Positions 37,986 through 48,003 of a stretch of 64,000 bases of DNA are shown one piece after another. This DNA comes from Deltaproteobacteria bacterium. Its GTDB lineage: Bacteria > Myxococcota_A > Polyangia > Polyangiales > Ga0077539. The notes below the pieces were generated by a model. It was not told the origin of the DNA. It worked only from the letters and a program-made list of their open reading frames with translations, and did no database searches. Where the stretch lies: positions 26,568 to 90,567 of the forward strand of contig JADJAE010000167.1 of assembly GCA_016704445.1 (NCBI GenBank), read 5' to 3'. Made by a program: the position numbers and the translations under genes. Position 1 is the stretch's first letter. Every line of letters begins with the position of its first letter.

Positions 37986-38987
37986 TCAGATCGGGCGGGG
38001 GCAGAGGCGGTGCGCGAGCTCGCACTGCATCGGGTCGCGGTAGAGCGAGCGGCAGTCGGAGCCGGAGCACGAGCAGCCGCTCAGGCCCACGCACTCTGCG
38101 CCGTTCCAGGCGTAGCCGAGGAAGAGCGCGCAGGCGCCGACGGCGCGAGCGTCCTGCGGGGGGCAGATGGGAGGAGGCTCGGTGCCGCCGTCCATGCCGC
38201 AGCCGGGATCGATGGCGCACGCGACGGTGTCGCCGCCGCAGGTGCAGGTGGTGCAGGCGTCGATGCGGCACGGGACCCCGATGCGGCACATCACCCCGCT
38301 GATGGTGCAGTAGCCGGGGCCGGCGTCCGGCGGAGGAGGGATGATCCCGCAGGCGCCGCGGCGGAGGTAGGGGCGACCGGGGCAGGTGGAGCTGGCCATG
38401 AAGCTCGTCCCGTCGCAGGCGCAGTAGGTCGTGAGGTCGCGGGTGCAGGGCTGCGAGGGCTGGCAGGTCCACGGGATGCCGCAGCCCTCGGGGCCGGCGC
38501 ACATGGAGCCCGCGGGGCAGTCGACGTTGCCCTGGCAGGTGCGCGGCGGCGGGCCCGCGTCGACGGGAGGCGGCGGGCCGTCGCACGAGCCGCGATAGAG
38601 GTAGGGCTGCGAGGGGCAGCTCGAGCTGCCGTAGTAGGTGCGGCCGTCGCAGCCGCAGAAGGGCGAGAGGTCATCGGTGCAGGGGCGCCCGAGGGCGGGC
38701 TGGCAGGTCCAGGGGATGGCGCAGCCCTCAGGGCCGAGGCAGGCCGTTCCCCCGGCGCAGTCGGCGCTGCTGGTGCAGGTGCGGGGCACGTCGATCACCG
38801 GCGGGACATCGACCACCAGGGGGCGGTCGACCGGGGGGAGCGGGACGTCGCCGTTCGGGGGCCGGTCGGTCACCGCGGGCGCGTCGCCAGGGAGGCCGCC
38901 GTCGGGGTCGGCCTGGATGACCACCGAGCCGCAGCCGACGAGGGCCGTCATCAGGCCAAGGAAGAGAGACGTCGTCAGGATTCTCAT
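37986..38987 (-). CDS. Cysteine-rich lipoprotein with Kazal-like repeats
   Basis: A 333-residue lipoprotein. ATG 38987 has GGAGG upstream; the signal (TSLFLGLMTALVGC) ends in a lipobox. After a Pro/Asp-rich spacer come two copies of a Cys-rich module (CTSSADCAGG..CLGPEGC.. / CQGNVDCPAGSMC..GPEGC) each followed by 'PFCGCDGRTYYGSSSC'-like text, which resembles Kazal-type inhibitor modules (CGCDG..Y). A further Cys-rich end follows. Surface Kazal-like domains can inhibit proteases; whether it does so is unknown. It is divergent from nuoA with about 220 bases between them. Confidence 0.75.
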   Translation of the reverse strand: MRILTTSLFLGLMTALVGCGSVVIQADPDGGLPGDAPAVTDRPPNGDVPLPPVDRPLVVDVPPVIDVPRTCTSSADCAGGTACLGPEGCAIPWTCQPALGRPCTDDLSPFCGCDGRTYYGSSSCPSQPYLYRGSCDGPPPPVDAGPPPRTCQGNVDCPAGSMCAGPEGCGIPWTCQPSQPCTRDLTTYCACDGTSFMASSTCPGRPYLRRGACGIIPPPPDAGPGYCTISGVMCRIGVPCRIDACTTCTCGGDTVACAIDPGCGMDGGTEPPPICPPQDARAVGACALFLGYAWNGAECVGLSGCSCSGSDCRSLYRDPMQCELAHRLCPRPI

Positions 38988-39163
38988 CGCGCACCTCCGA
39001 GTGTGACTGCCAGGACCGGTGTGGCTCAGGCAGGCACAGAAGCCCGCGTTCTCGCGGGGCACGAGAGGGATAGAACAAGGTTCGGGCCAACCTTTCCTCC
39101 TACCGTCGCGCGGGGATGGTGTACGGTCCGCGCCGTCGCGTCCGGTCGCGCGTTGCAGGGTGA

Positions 39164-39192
39164 TTGACACCCCAAAGCGACGCCGCTAGACC
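39164..39192 (+). promoter_or_regulatory. Candidate sigma-70 promoter of the nuo operon
   Basis: A perfect -35 (TTGACA, 39164-39169), a 17-base spacer and a weak -10 (TAGACC, 39187-39192; three of six matches) precede nuoA. The predicted start would lie only about 10 bases before the GTG, just ahead of CGGAG (39201), which serves as ribosome site. The -10 is poor, so this is tentative. Confidence 0.4.
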
Positions 39193-39210
39193 CTCGCGCA
39201 CGGAGCGCCT

Positions 39211-39588
39211 GTGCAGCAAGGACTCACTCAATCCTACGGTCCCGTCTTCCTGGTCGTCGGGTTCTCACTCTTCATCGCGGTGGCCATGTTCACCCTCGCG
39301 ACGGTGCTGGGCCCGAAGAACCTCAAGCGCCCGCAGTCGCAGAGCGAGCCCTTCGAGTCGGGCAACCCCAGCTCCGGCACGCAGCACGTCAAGCTGTCGG
39401 TGAAGTTCTACCTGACCGCGATCCTCTTCGTGGTCTTCGATATCGAGGCGATCTTCCTCTACCCCTGGGCGGTGCTCTTCCAGCGCCTCGGGTGGGTCGG
39501 CCTGGCCGAGATGCTGGTGTTCATCGGCGTGCTCTCCGCGGGCCTCGTCTATTGCTGGAAGAAGGGAGCCCTCGAATGGCAGACGTGA
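39211..39588 (+). CDS. nuoA: NADH-quinone oxidoreductase subunit A
   Basis: The small membrane subunit of respiratory complex I, 125 residues with three membrane helices. The family marks EPFESGNPSSG (cytoplasmic loop) and 'AILFVVFDIEAIFLYPWAVLF' are present. GTG 39211 follows CGGAG at seven bases. It is the first gene of the operon, transcribed left to right, and overlaps nuoB by 13 bases. It helps form the membrane arm near the quinone site. The operon keeps the order A, B, C, D, G, H, I. Confidence 0.95.
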   Translation: MQQGLTQSYGPVFLVVGFSLFIAVAMFTLATVLGPKNLKRPQSQSEPFESGNPSSGTQHVKLSVKFYLTAILFVVFDIEAIFLYPWAVLFQRLGWVGLAEMLVFIGVLSAGLVYCWKKGALEWQT

Positions 39589-40151
39589 CCCACCTCGAAA
39601 CCCGCACGCTCGGCGGCGGCGAGTCCGGCTTCGCCACCACGAAGTTCGAAGCCCTGCTCGGCTGGGCCCGGAAGTATTCGCTGTTTCAGTACCCCTTCGC
39701 GACGGCGTGCTGCGGCATGGAGTTCTTCTCCACCGCGTCGCCCCGCTATGACATCGCCCGCTTCGGCGCCGAGGCCCCGCGCTTCTCGCCGCGCCAGAGC
39801 GACGTGCTCTGGGTCGTGGGCACCATCTCGCAGCGCCAGGCCCCGGTGCTGCGCCGCGTGTACGAGCAGATGACCGAGCCCAAGTGGGTCATCGCCTTCG
39901 GCACCTGCGCCTCCTGCGGCGGCTTCTACGACAACTACGCGACCGTACCCGGGATCGACAAGGTCATCCCCGTCGACGTGATGATCCCCGGCTGCCCGCC
40001 GCGCCCGGAGGCCGTCCTCGACGGGCTCATGCTCCTCCAGGACAAGATCGGCCGCGGCGACCGCACCCCCGAGACGCTGAAGAACACCGCGCTCCCCGAC
40101 GGGGCCGAAGAGGCCCTCGAGAAGCTCTACCAGATCCGGATGAAGCCCTGA
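39576..40151 (+). CDS. nuoB: NADH-quinone oxidoreductase subunit B
   Basis: The 191-residue subunit that holds iron-sulfur cluster N2, next to the quinone site. The ligand cysteines are seen in ATACCGMEF, FGTCASCGGFYDNY and IPGCPPRPE. ATG 39576 has GGGAG upstream and overlaps nuoA. The sequence is complete, with full-length spacing to nuoC (3 bases). The N-terminus is about 25 residues longer than the shortest family members, which is normal. Confidence 0.95.
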   Translation: MADVTHLETRTLGGGESGFATTKFEALLGWARKYSLFQYPFATACCGMEFFSTASPRYDIARFGAEAPRFSPRQSDVLWVVGTISQRQAPVLRRVYEQMTEPKWVIAFGTCASCGGFYDNYATVPGIDKVIPVDVMIPGCPPRPEAVLDGLMLLQDKIGRGDRTPETLKNTALPDGAEEALEKLYQIRMKP

Positions 40152-40154
40152 ACG

Positions 40155-40736
40155 ATGTCCAAGCTCATTCTCGAGCGCCTCAAGGCGCAGTTCGGCGATG
40201 ACATCCTCGAGGTCAGCAGCTTTCGCGGCGACGACGTCGCGGTGGTGAAGCCCTCGCGCTGGCTCGACGTGGCGCGCTTCGTCCACGACGACCCGCGCTG
40301 CGACTGCACCTACTTCGCCGACCTGTCGGCCATCGACAACTGCGACCCGCGCACCGACGAGCTCGACATGGACGACCGCTTCGAGGTGTACGTGATCGCG
40401 TACTCCGTCGCGAAGAAGCACCGCGTGCGCATCAAGACGCGTCTCTCCGGCGACGAGCCGCGCATCGCGTCGGTCATCCCGGTGTGGAGCGGCGCCAACT
40501 GGATGGAGCGCGAGGTCTTCGACATGTTCGGCGTGCACTTCGAGGGGCACCCGGACGAGCGGCGCATCCTCACGTACGACGAGTTCAAGGGACACCCGCT
40601 CCGCAAGGACTACCCCGCCAACCGCACGCAGCCGCTGGTCGAGTACCGCGATGGGACCTTCAACAAGCTCGGGCCCTTCCTGCAGGACGAGGGCATGCCC
40701 CTCAACCGCACCGTGATCCCCGACGAACGCCAGTAA
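40155..40736 (+). CDS. nuoC: NADH-quinone oxidoreductase subunit C
   Basis: The 193-residue 30-kDa subunit of the peripheral arm. The family signature is present: 'WMEREVFDMFGVHFEGHPDERRILTYDEFKGHPLRKDYP'. It is a stand-alone gene, not fused to nuoD as in E. coli. Its stop lies about 50 bases before nuoD. In the middle, 'VKPSRWLDVARFVHDD' forms the first strand-helix unit of the domain. Confidence 0.95.
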   Translation: MSKLILERLKAQFGDDILEVSSFRGDDVAVVKPSRWLDVARFVHDDPRCDCTYFADLSAIDNCDPRTDELDMDDRFEVYVIAYSVAKKHRVRIKTRLSGDEPRIASVIPVWSGANWMEREVFDMFGVHFEGHPDERRILTYDEFKGHPLRKDYPANRTQPLVEYRDGTFNKLGPFLQDEGMPLNRTVIPDERQ

Positions 40737-40789
40737 GTCCTTCTTTTCTACCCTACGTCCCCCCCCCACCGCTTGGAGCGAACGCTTTC

Positions 40790-42022
40790 ATGGAGCCCGT
40801 AGACCTCGACTTCGAAGAGGCTGACCTCGAACTTCCGAGCGAGCCCATGACCCTGCTCATGGGTCCGTCGCACCCTGCGATGCACGGCACCATCCGGATG
40901 GTCCTCAAGCTGGACGGCGAGACCGTGCAGGACGTGGACATCCAGCCGGGGTACCTGCACCGGGGCTTCGAGAAGATGTCCGAGCGCGGCACGTGGTCGC
41001 AGGTGTTTCCGTACACCGACCGGCTCAACTACGTGTCGCCGCTGCTCAACAACGTCGGGTACGCCCTCGCCGTGGAGAAGCTCCTCGGCATCGAGGTGCC
41101 GCGCAAGGGGCAGATCTTCCGGGTGATCCTCGGCGAGCTGTCCCGCATCGCCGACCACCTCACCGGCAACGGCGCCATCGCGATGGAGCTCGGAGCGTTC
41201 ACCCCCTTCCTCTGGTATCTCAAGGCCAGGGAGTGGATCTACGAGGCCTGCGAGGAGCAGACCGGGGCGCGGCTCACGCACTCGTTCTTCCGCATCGGCG
41301 GCGCGGCCTTCCCCCCCACCGAGAAGCTGCAGGCCCAGATCCGGTCGATCCTCCCGCGGGTGCTGGAGGTGATCGCCGAGGGCGAGTCGCTGCTCCTGAA
41401 GAACCGCATCTTCCTCGACCGCACGCAGGGCGTCGGCATCCTCACCAAGGAGCACGCGCTGGGCATGGGGGCCTCCGGGCCGGTGCTGCGCTCCGCGGGC
41501 ATCGACTACGACGTCCGCAAGGACAAGCCCTACCTCACCTACGCCGAGTGCGACTTCGACGTGCCCGTCGGCGAGGACGGCGACACCTACGACCGCTTCA
41601 TGGTGCGCTCCGAGGAGATGCGCCAGAGCTGCCGCATCATCGAGCAGTCGCTCGACCTGATGAAGAAGATCGCGCCGGGCTCGCCCGAGGACGCGGTGAG
41701 CATCACCGATCCGCGCATCGTGCTGCCCCCGAAGGAGAAGGTCTACTCGACCATCGAGGGCACCATCGCGCACTTCAAGCTCATCATGGAGGGCATCAAC
41801 GTGCCGCCGGGCGAGGTGTACGGGTACACCGAGGCGGGCAACGGGGAGCTCGGGTTCCTTCTGGTGTCTCGCGGCGGGGGCAACCCGTGGCGCGTGCGGG
41901 TACGCGGGCCGTGCTTCTTCTCCCTCCAGGCGGCGCACGACATGATCCGCGGCAAGATGCTCGCGGACATCATCCCAACCTTCGGCTCGATCAACATGAT
42001 CGGCGGCGAGTGCGACCGGTAA
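40790..42022 (+). CDS. nuoD: NADH-quinone oxidoreductase subunit D
   Basis: The 410-residue 49-kDa subunit that forms the quinone-binding cavity with NuoB. It carries 'MGPSHPAMHGTIRMVLKLDGE' at the start and the 'HRGFEKM' and 'RGGGNPWRVRVRGPCFFSLQAAHDMI' blocks; it ends GGECDR, the usual NuoD terminus. ATG 40790 follows GGAG. A longer frame from 40484 is only overlap with nuoC. There is no adjacent nuoE or nuoF: the next gene is nuoG. Confidence 0.95.
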   Translation: MEPVDLDFEEADLELPSEPMTLLMGPSHPAMHGTIRMVLKLDGETVQDVDIQPGYLHRGFEKMSERGTWSQVFPYTDRLNYVSPLLNNVGYALAVEKLLGIEVPRKGQIFRVILGELSRIADHLTGNGAIAMELGAFTPFLWYLKAREWIYEACEEQTGARLTHSFFRIGGAAFPPTEKLQAQIRSILPRVLEVIAEGESLLLKNRIFLDRTQGVGILTKEHALGMGASGPVLRSAGIDYDVRKDKPYLTYAECDFDVPVGEDGDTYDRFMVRSEEMRQSCRIIEQSLDLMKKIAPGSPEDAVSITDPRIVLPPKEKVYSTIEGTIAHFKLIMEGINVPPGEVYGYTEAGNGELGFLLVSRGGGNPWRVRVRGPCFFSLQAAHDMIRGKMLADIIPTFGSINMIGGECDR

Positions 42023-42056
42023 CCGCCCCCAAGAAGAACCTCTAGAGAGTCGATCG

Positions 42057-43718
42057 ATGCCTACTTTCAAGCTTGATGACATCGAGATCCCCTTCGAGAA
42101 GGGCGAGACCATCATCCAGGCGGCCCACCGCCAGGGGATCGAGATCCCGCACTACTGCTGGCACCCGGGTCTCTCCATCGCGGCCAACTGCCGCATGTGC
42201 CTCGTCGAGATCGAGCCCGGCCCCGGGCAGCGCGCGATGATGCTCGACGTCCTCAAGTGGGACGCCGCCAAGAACGACTACGTCGTCGACCGCAAGCCCA
42301 AGCTCCAGCCCGCCTGCCAGCAGATGGCCGGCGAGGGCATGGTGGTGCGCTCGGAGAGCTCGCACTTCGTCAAGGACGCCAGGGCGCACGTGCAGGAGTT
42401 TCTCCTGGTCAACCACCCGGTCGACTGCCCCATCTGCGACCAGGCCGGCGAGTGCAAGCTCCAGGACTACTACCTCTCCGAGCAGCACACGCCCAAGCGC
42501 ATGCTCGACGAGCCGGTGCACAAGCCCAAGGCCACCGTGTTCGGCGACACCATCGTCTATGACGCCGAGCGCTGCATCGCCTGCACGCGCTGCATCCGCG
42601 TCTGCGACGAGCTCGTCGGCGACCACATGCTCGACCTGCGAGAGCGCGGCAACCGCTTCGAGGTGGTCGTCGCGCCGGGGCGCAAGCTCGAGGGCGACTA
42701 CACCCTGATGACCGAGCACGTCTGCCCGGTGGGCGCGCTCACCAGCAGCCACTTCCGCTTCAAGGCGCGGGTGTGGACGCTCAAGGAGATGCCGTCGATC
42801 TGCCCGGGCTGCGCGACGGGCTGCAACATGTACATCGACGTCGACCTGCGAGAGCTGCGGGCCTACCGCAACCGCCCGCGCGACAACGAGCACGTCAACA
42901 AGTTCTGGATGTGCGACGACGGCATGATGACCTACCTGCGCGAGAGCGAGGGGCGGGTGCTCAAGGCCTCGGTGCGCAAGGAGAGCAGCCGCGAGGAGAC
43001 CACCGTCGAGGCCGCGCTCGAGCGCGCCGCCGCGGGGTTGAAGGGCGTGCAGAAGGGCTGGCTCGCGGTGCTGCTCTCGGCGCAGGCGAGCACCGAGGAC
43101 AACTTCGTGATGGTGGAGTTCGCGCGGCAGCTCGGCGCGCCGCTCTACCTGTCGGCGAAGGGCCCGTGGAAGGGCGATGAGATCCTCCGCAACGTCGACC
43201 AGAACCCCAACCGCGCGGGCGCGGTGGCCGTGGCCAACAACGCCAAGGTGGGCTCGCTCAAGGACCTGCTGCACGCCATCAGCGCGGGCCAGGTGCAGGC
43301 CGTGGTGGGCCTCGGCACGGACATCGACGCCGACGCCGAGTCGCTCGCGGTGCTGAGCCGCGTGTCCGAGGTGGTGCTGATCGCGGCGCACGACGGGCCG
43401 CTCGCGGCGCGCGCGTCGGTGCTGCTGCCGGCGGCGAGCACCTTCGAGGTGACGGGCAGCTTCATGAACGTGAAGGGCATCGCCCAGGAGTTTCGCAAGG
43501 CGCTGCCGCCGAAGGGCGATGCGGTGCCCGCGTGGGACCTCGTCGCGCGGCTCGGTCGGGCGATGGAGCTCGACCTGAAGTACCGGAAGTTCAAGGAGGT
43601 GCGCGCGGCGCTGGCGGTGCTCACCCCGGCGGCCAACCCCGAGCGCGTGCCCGCGGCGGATGCGCCCTCCACTCCCCCGGCGGCCCCCACGACCCCGTCC
43701 ACCGCGACGAACCCGTAG
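42057..43718 (+). CDS. nuoG: NADH-quinone oxidoreductase subunit G
   Basis: A 553-residue peripheral-arm subunit. The N-terminal 2Fe-2S domain (HYCWHPGLSIAANCRMCLVEIE..PAC), the HxxxC-type cluster (CPICDQAGECKLQDYY), the 4Fe-4S pair (RCIACTRCIRVCDE and VCPVGAL) and a further motif (ICPGCATGCNMY) are visible. The protein is shorter than E. coli NuoG and lacks much of the molybdopterin-like part, as in many delta-proteobacteria. The Ala/Pro-rich tail is non-conserved. It follows nuoD without nuoE and nuoF, which must be elsewhere if present. Confidence 0.93.
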   Translation: MPTFKLDDIEIPFEKGETIIQAAHRQGIEIPHYCWHPGLSIAANCRMCLVEIEPGPGQRAMMLDVLKWDAAKNDYVVDRKPKLQPACQQMAGEGMVVRSESSHFVKDARAHVQEFLLVNHPVDCPICDQAGECKLQDYYLSEQHTPKRMLDEPVHKPKATVFGDTIVYDAERCIACTRCIRVCDELVGDHMLDLRERGNRFEVVVAPGRKLEGDYTLMTEHVCPVGALTSSHFRFKARVWTLKEMPSICPGCATGCNMYIDVDLRELRAYRNRPRDNEHVNKFWMCDDGMMTYLRESEGRVLKASVRKESSREETTVEAALERAAAGLKGVQKGWLAVLLSAQASTEDNFVMVEFARQLGAPLYLSAKGPWKGDEILRNVDQNPNRAGAVAVANNAKVGSLKDLLHAISAGQVQAVVGLGTDIDADAESLAVLSRVSEVVLIAAHDGPLAARASVLLPAASTFEVTGSFMNVKGIAQEFRKALPPKGDAVPAWDLVARLGRAMELDLKYRKFKEVRAALAVLTPAANPERVPAADAPSTPPAAPTTPSTATNP

Positions 43719-43726
43719 GAACGACG

Positions 43727-44875
43727 ATGCTCTTCTGGATTTCCACGACCCTCAAGGTCCTCGTGGTGGTTGGATTTCTCGCGCAGGTCGCGGCCCTCCT
43801 CCTGTGGGTGGAGCGCAAGCAGTCGGCCATGATGCAGAGCCGCATCGGCCCCAACCGCGCCACCATCAAGATCGGCAGCCTCGAGATCCGCGCGGCGGGC
43901 CTCGTCCACTCCATCGCCGACGGCATCAAGATGGTGTGGAAGGCCGACTGGGAGCCCACCGGCGGCGACCACCTCCTCTACCGCCTCGCCCCCATCGTCG
44001 CGATCGTCCCGGCGCTCTGTCTCTGCGCGGTGCTCCCCTTCGGCCCGACGGTCTTCATCGACCACGGGCGCGACCTCTACGACCCCGCGTGGGCCACGGA
44101 CGCCGCCACCCTCGCGCGCTCGGTGCCGCTCCAGATCGCCAACCTCGACGTGGGCGTGCTCTTCATCTTCGCCATCGCGGGCGCCGGCGTGATCGGCGCG
44201 GCCCTCGCCGGCTGGTCGAGCGACAACAAGTTCTCCCTGATGGGCGGCCTCCGCGCCGCGAGCCAGATGGTGTCCTACGAGGTGGCCATGGGCCTCTCGC
44301 TGGTGGGCGCCATGATGATCTACCAGACGGTGCGCCTCGACGAGATGGTCACCTGGCAGACCCAGCACGTCTGGGGAATCTTCGTGCAGCCCGTCGCCTT
44401 CGTGCTCTTCGTGACGGCCGCCATCGCGGAGACCAAGCGCGTCCCCTTCGATACGCCCGAAGGCGAGAGCGAGCTCGTCGCGGGGTACTTCACCGAGTAC
44501 GCGGGCCTCAAGATGGCGATGTTCGCCTCCGGCGAGTTCGTCGAGGTGTGCGTCTCCAGCGCGCTCATCACCACCATCTTCCTGGGCGGCTGGCAGTTTC
44601 CCTTCGTGCAGCTCACCGGGCTCGAGTTTCACTACCTCGGGCTCAACATCTCCTGGCACTGGGCGCACTTCGTCGTGGTGCTGGTCGGCTTCATCACCTT
44701 CTGCCTCAAGTGCGCCTTCCTGATCTTCATGCAGCTCCAGGTGCGCTGGACGCTGCCGCGGTTCCGCTACGACCAGATCATGAAGCTGGGCTGGCGGATG
44801 CTGCTCCCGGCGGCGCTGCTGAACGTCCTCGTGACGGGCACGGTGCTGCTGTTCCTCAATAGCGGCAACGGCTGA
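43727..44875 (+). CDS. nuoH: NADH-quinone oxidoreductase subunit H
   Basis: A 382-residue membrane subunit with about eight helices, at the joint between the arms and the quinone site. Typical blocks: 'WVERKQSAMMQSRIGPNRA', 'AGLVHSIADGIKMVWK', 'AETKRVPFDTPEGESELVAGY', 'EYAGLKMAMFASGEF' and 'RWTLPRFRYDQIMKLGW'. ATG 43727 lies nine bases after the nuoG stop, with AGGAACG as ribosome site. The sequence is intact. Confidence 0.95.
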   Translation: MLFWISTTLKVLVVVGFLAQVAALLLWVERKQSAMMQSRIGPNRATIKIGSLEIRAAGLVHSIADGIKMVWKADWEPTGGDHLLYRLAPIVAIVPALCLCAVLPFGPTVFIDHGRDLYDPAWATDAATLARSVPLQIANLDVGVLFIFAIAGAGVIGAALAGWSSDNKFSLMGGLRAASQMVSYEVAMGLSLVGAMMIYQTVRLDEMVTWQTQHVWGIFVQPVAFVLFVTAAIAETKRVPFDTPEGESELVAGYFTEYAGLKMAMFASGEFVEVCVSSALITTIFLGGWQFPFVQLTGLEFHYLGLNISWHWAHFVVVLVGFITFCLKCAFLIFMQLQVRWTLPRFRYDQIMKLGWRMLLPAALLNVLVTGTVLLFLNSGNG

Positions 44876-44894
44876 TCGAGCGGAGACACGACAG

Positions 44895-45524
44895 ATGCCT
44901 GGCAAAACCAAGGTGCTCAAGAAGCCGACCCGGACCCTCGCCGATCAGTCCTACCTGGTCGAGGTGGTGAAGGGCCTCGGCACCACGCTCAAGCACTTCT
45001 TCCAGGGCACCGGCCAGATGGTGTCCGGCAGGGTCCCCAACGCCGTGACCGACCCCCTCGCGGAGGGCATCTCGACGCTCTCCTACCCCGAGGAGAAGCG
45101 CGCGTACTCCGAGCGCTGGCGCGGCGTGCACCGGCTCACGCACCGCGACGACGGCTCGCCTCGCTGCGTGGCCTGCCTCTGCTGCTCCACCGCCTGCCCG
45201 GCGCAGTGCATCTACATCAAGCCCGGCGAGTACCCCGAAGGGGACAAGCGCCGCGGCTACGAGCGCTACCCCGTGGAGTTCGTCATCGACGAGCTGCGCT
45301 GCATCTTCTGCGGGTTCTGCGTCGAGGCGTGCCCCTGCGACGCCATCCGCATGGACACCGGCACGCACATGACGGCCTTCGATGTGAAGTCAGACTTCGT
45401 CTACGACAAGGACAAGCTGATGAGCATGGTGTCGCAGCACGGCACCCAGAAGTCCGAGAACCCCCGCCACGAGCCCGGCGACTCGGGCCACCCCGGCATC
45501 GACCGCCTCCACGGCGGGCACTGA
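44895..45524 (+). CDS. nuoI: NADH-quinone oxidoreductase subunit I
   Basis: A 209-residue ferredoxin-like subunit holding clusters N6a and N6b. Two 4Fe-4S motifs are visible: CVACLCCSTACPAQC and CIFCGFCVEACPCDAI. ATG 44895 follows nuoH by 19 bases. After its stop the assembly turns into a T-free G/C tract at once. The membrane subunits nuoJ, K, L, M and N normally come next, and they are absent here. That points to missing sequence more than to a truly short operon. Confidence 0.95.
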   Translation: MPGKTKVLKKPTRTLADQSYLVEVVKGLGTTLKHFFQGTGQMVSGRVPNAVTDPLAEGISTLSYPEEKRAYSERWRGVHRLTHRDDGSPRCVACLCCSTACPAQCIYIKPGEYPEGDKRRGYERYPVEFVIDELRCIFCGFCVEACPCDAIRMDTGTHMTAFDVKSDFVYDKDKLMSMVSQHGTQKSENPRHEPGDSGHPGIDRLHGGH

Positions 45525-45567
45525 TCCGTCCGGTCTCTCCCCCCCAGGCCCCCCAAATTTCCCCCTT

Positions 45568-46370
<803 letters not shown>

Positions 46371-46384
46371 AGGAGGGAGCGGGT

Positions 46385-47411
46385 CTATCCCGCCGACGTC
46401 GCCGCTCGCACCGCCGCCACCGCGCGCTGCACCGCCGCGTCGGCGTCACCCGAGGCCAGCGCCAGCGCCTCGGAGAGCAGCTCCACCTCGGACAGCCGCT
46501 CGCCCAGCTTCGCCAGCTCGGTGAGCGCCGCCGCCCTCGCCGCGCTGCCCCCCGCAGGCCGCCGCCGCGACCAGCGCCTCGGTCGCCCCCATCGCCGCGA
46601 GCGCCTTCGTCGCCATCGCTCCGACGCCCGCCTCGCGGGCCTTCATGGGGGTGCGAGCCACCGCCGAGAGCGCCCCCGCCGCGACCTCCCGCCAGCGCCG
46701 CTGGAACACCCCGAATACCTTGCCCCGTAAGACCTCCTTGTCGGTGCGCGCCGTCGCCAGGAGGAAGGGCAGCAGCGGCGCGCGGGCGGCGTCGTCGATG
46801 GGCGGCAGCAGCCCCGCGAGGAAGCCCCCGTCGTCGGCCACCATCAGCCCCATCACCGGGTGCACGTCGGCCGCCGCGATGGCGCGCTGAAGCTCCTGCT
46901 TCTGGAGGGGATTGCGCCGGCCGTCGCGCACCTGCGCGGCGTAGGAGCGCCACTGCTCGCCCTGGTCGCGGGTGGTGCCCCGGGCCTGCGGGGCCACGTC
47001 GGCCAGCACCCGCTCGGCGGAGGCTCGCACCGGCACCTTCGGGCCAGCGACCACCTCGGCCAGCGCCGCATAGCCCGCGGGCGTCACCGTCGCGCCCGCC
47101 ATCGCCTCGGCTGCGGCGACGCGGGCGTTCATCGGGGCCCACGCGCAGAGCATCACCGCCGCGAGCGCGTCGGTGCCGGACGCCCCGGCGACGCGCAGCG
47201 AGGCGACGTCCTCCGGCGCCAGGAAGACCGCCGCCCCGAGGACGCCCTGCATCGCCCGGAGGTCGCCGCGACGGAGCAGCGCCGCGCCCGCCGCGAGGGG
47301 GTTGGGACCGTAGTTCCATCGGGAGAAGAGCCGGGGGTTGAGCTCCGGGGAGAGCGCGTCGAGCGCGGCTCCGTCGCCCGCCACGTCGCTGAAATCAAGC
47401 GCGCCGATCAC
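46385..47411 (-). CDS. Hypothetical repeat-helical (HEAT-like) protein, frameshifted near 46550
   Basis: About 340 residues of alpha-helical, Ala-rich sequence in HEAT-like units (LAAVMLCAWAPMNARVAAAEAMAGA..; GTTRDQGEQWRSYAAQ). The frame from GTG 47411 reads well to about 46560 (..ATEALVAAAACGG). The good text then continues in another frame (GSAARAAALTELAKLGERLSEVELLSEALALASGDADAAVQ) and ends at TAG 46385-46387. The break is at a GGGGGGC run, so an indel is likely. The GTGA start overlaps the upstream gene's stop. The function is unknown. Confidence 0.65.
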
Positions 47412-47935
47412 TCCACGGGCTCCTTCCAGGGCGCGAACCGGTCGGCCCTGCTGGTGGGAAACATCGCCTGCCACAGCTCCTCGGGCGGGCGCCCCAGCGT
47501 CGCCCCGAGCCGGCCGAACACGAACACCCCGAGCCTCCCCCGCGGCGGCCTCGCGATGGCCGCGAGGTCGAGCTCGTCGAGGGTGATGCCCGTGGCCGAG
47601 CGCAGGGCGTCCACCTCCGCGCGCACCGCCGTCGGGTCGCCGCCCGCCCGTTTGATGCCGAGGGCCGCGCGCATCAGCGCGTGGTAGCCGGCCATCGCGG
47701 TCATCCAGGGCTCGACGACGGCGCCGCGGCCCACGGCCTCGAGCGCGCCGACCCGGGCGAGAATCTCCTCCGTGGGCAGCGCGTCGAGCTCCCGAAGCGC
47801 GCCAGGGAACTCCGTCGCCAGCGCCCTCAGCCGCGCGCGGTCTGGCGCGGCGCCGTCGTGCTGGTGGGCGACGCGCAGCGAGTGCAGGGAGCGGTACTTC
47901 CGCGCGAGCGCGGGGACATGGGCGGACAAGGTCAT
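47408..47935 (-). CDS. Hypothetical protein, operon partner of the HEAT-like gene
   Basis: A 175-residue helical protein starting at ATG 47935 (MTLSAHVPALARKYRSLHSLRV). It carries an Arg/Ala-rich first half and 'GYHALMRAALGIKRAGGDP' and 'GRLGVFVFGRLGATLGRPPEELWQAMFP' in the second. No family is recognised. It overlaps the next gene by four bases (GTGA) and is divergent from the histidine kinase gene, 68 bases away. Confidence 0.65.
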   Translation of the reverse strand: MTLSAHVPALARKYRSLHSLRVAHQHDGAAPDRARLRALATEFPGALRELDALPTEEILARVGALEAVGRGAVVEPWMTAMAGYHALMRAALGIKRAGGDPTAVRAEVDALRSATGITLDELDLAAIARPPRGRLGVFVFGRLGATLGRPPEELWQAMFPTSRADRFAPWKEPVE

Positions 47936-48003
47936 GGCAATGGGCCGCCACCGTAGCGCAACGCCCGCCAGCGTCGAAGCGGTATAGCCTCCGCCGTAGC
48001 GCA

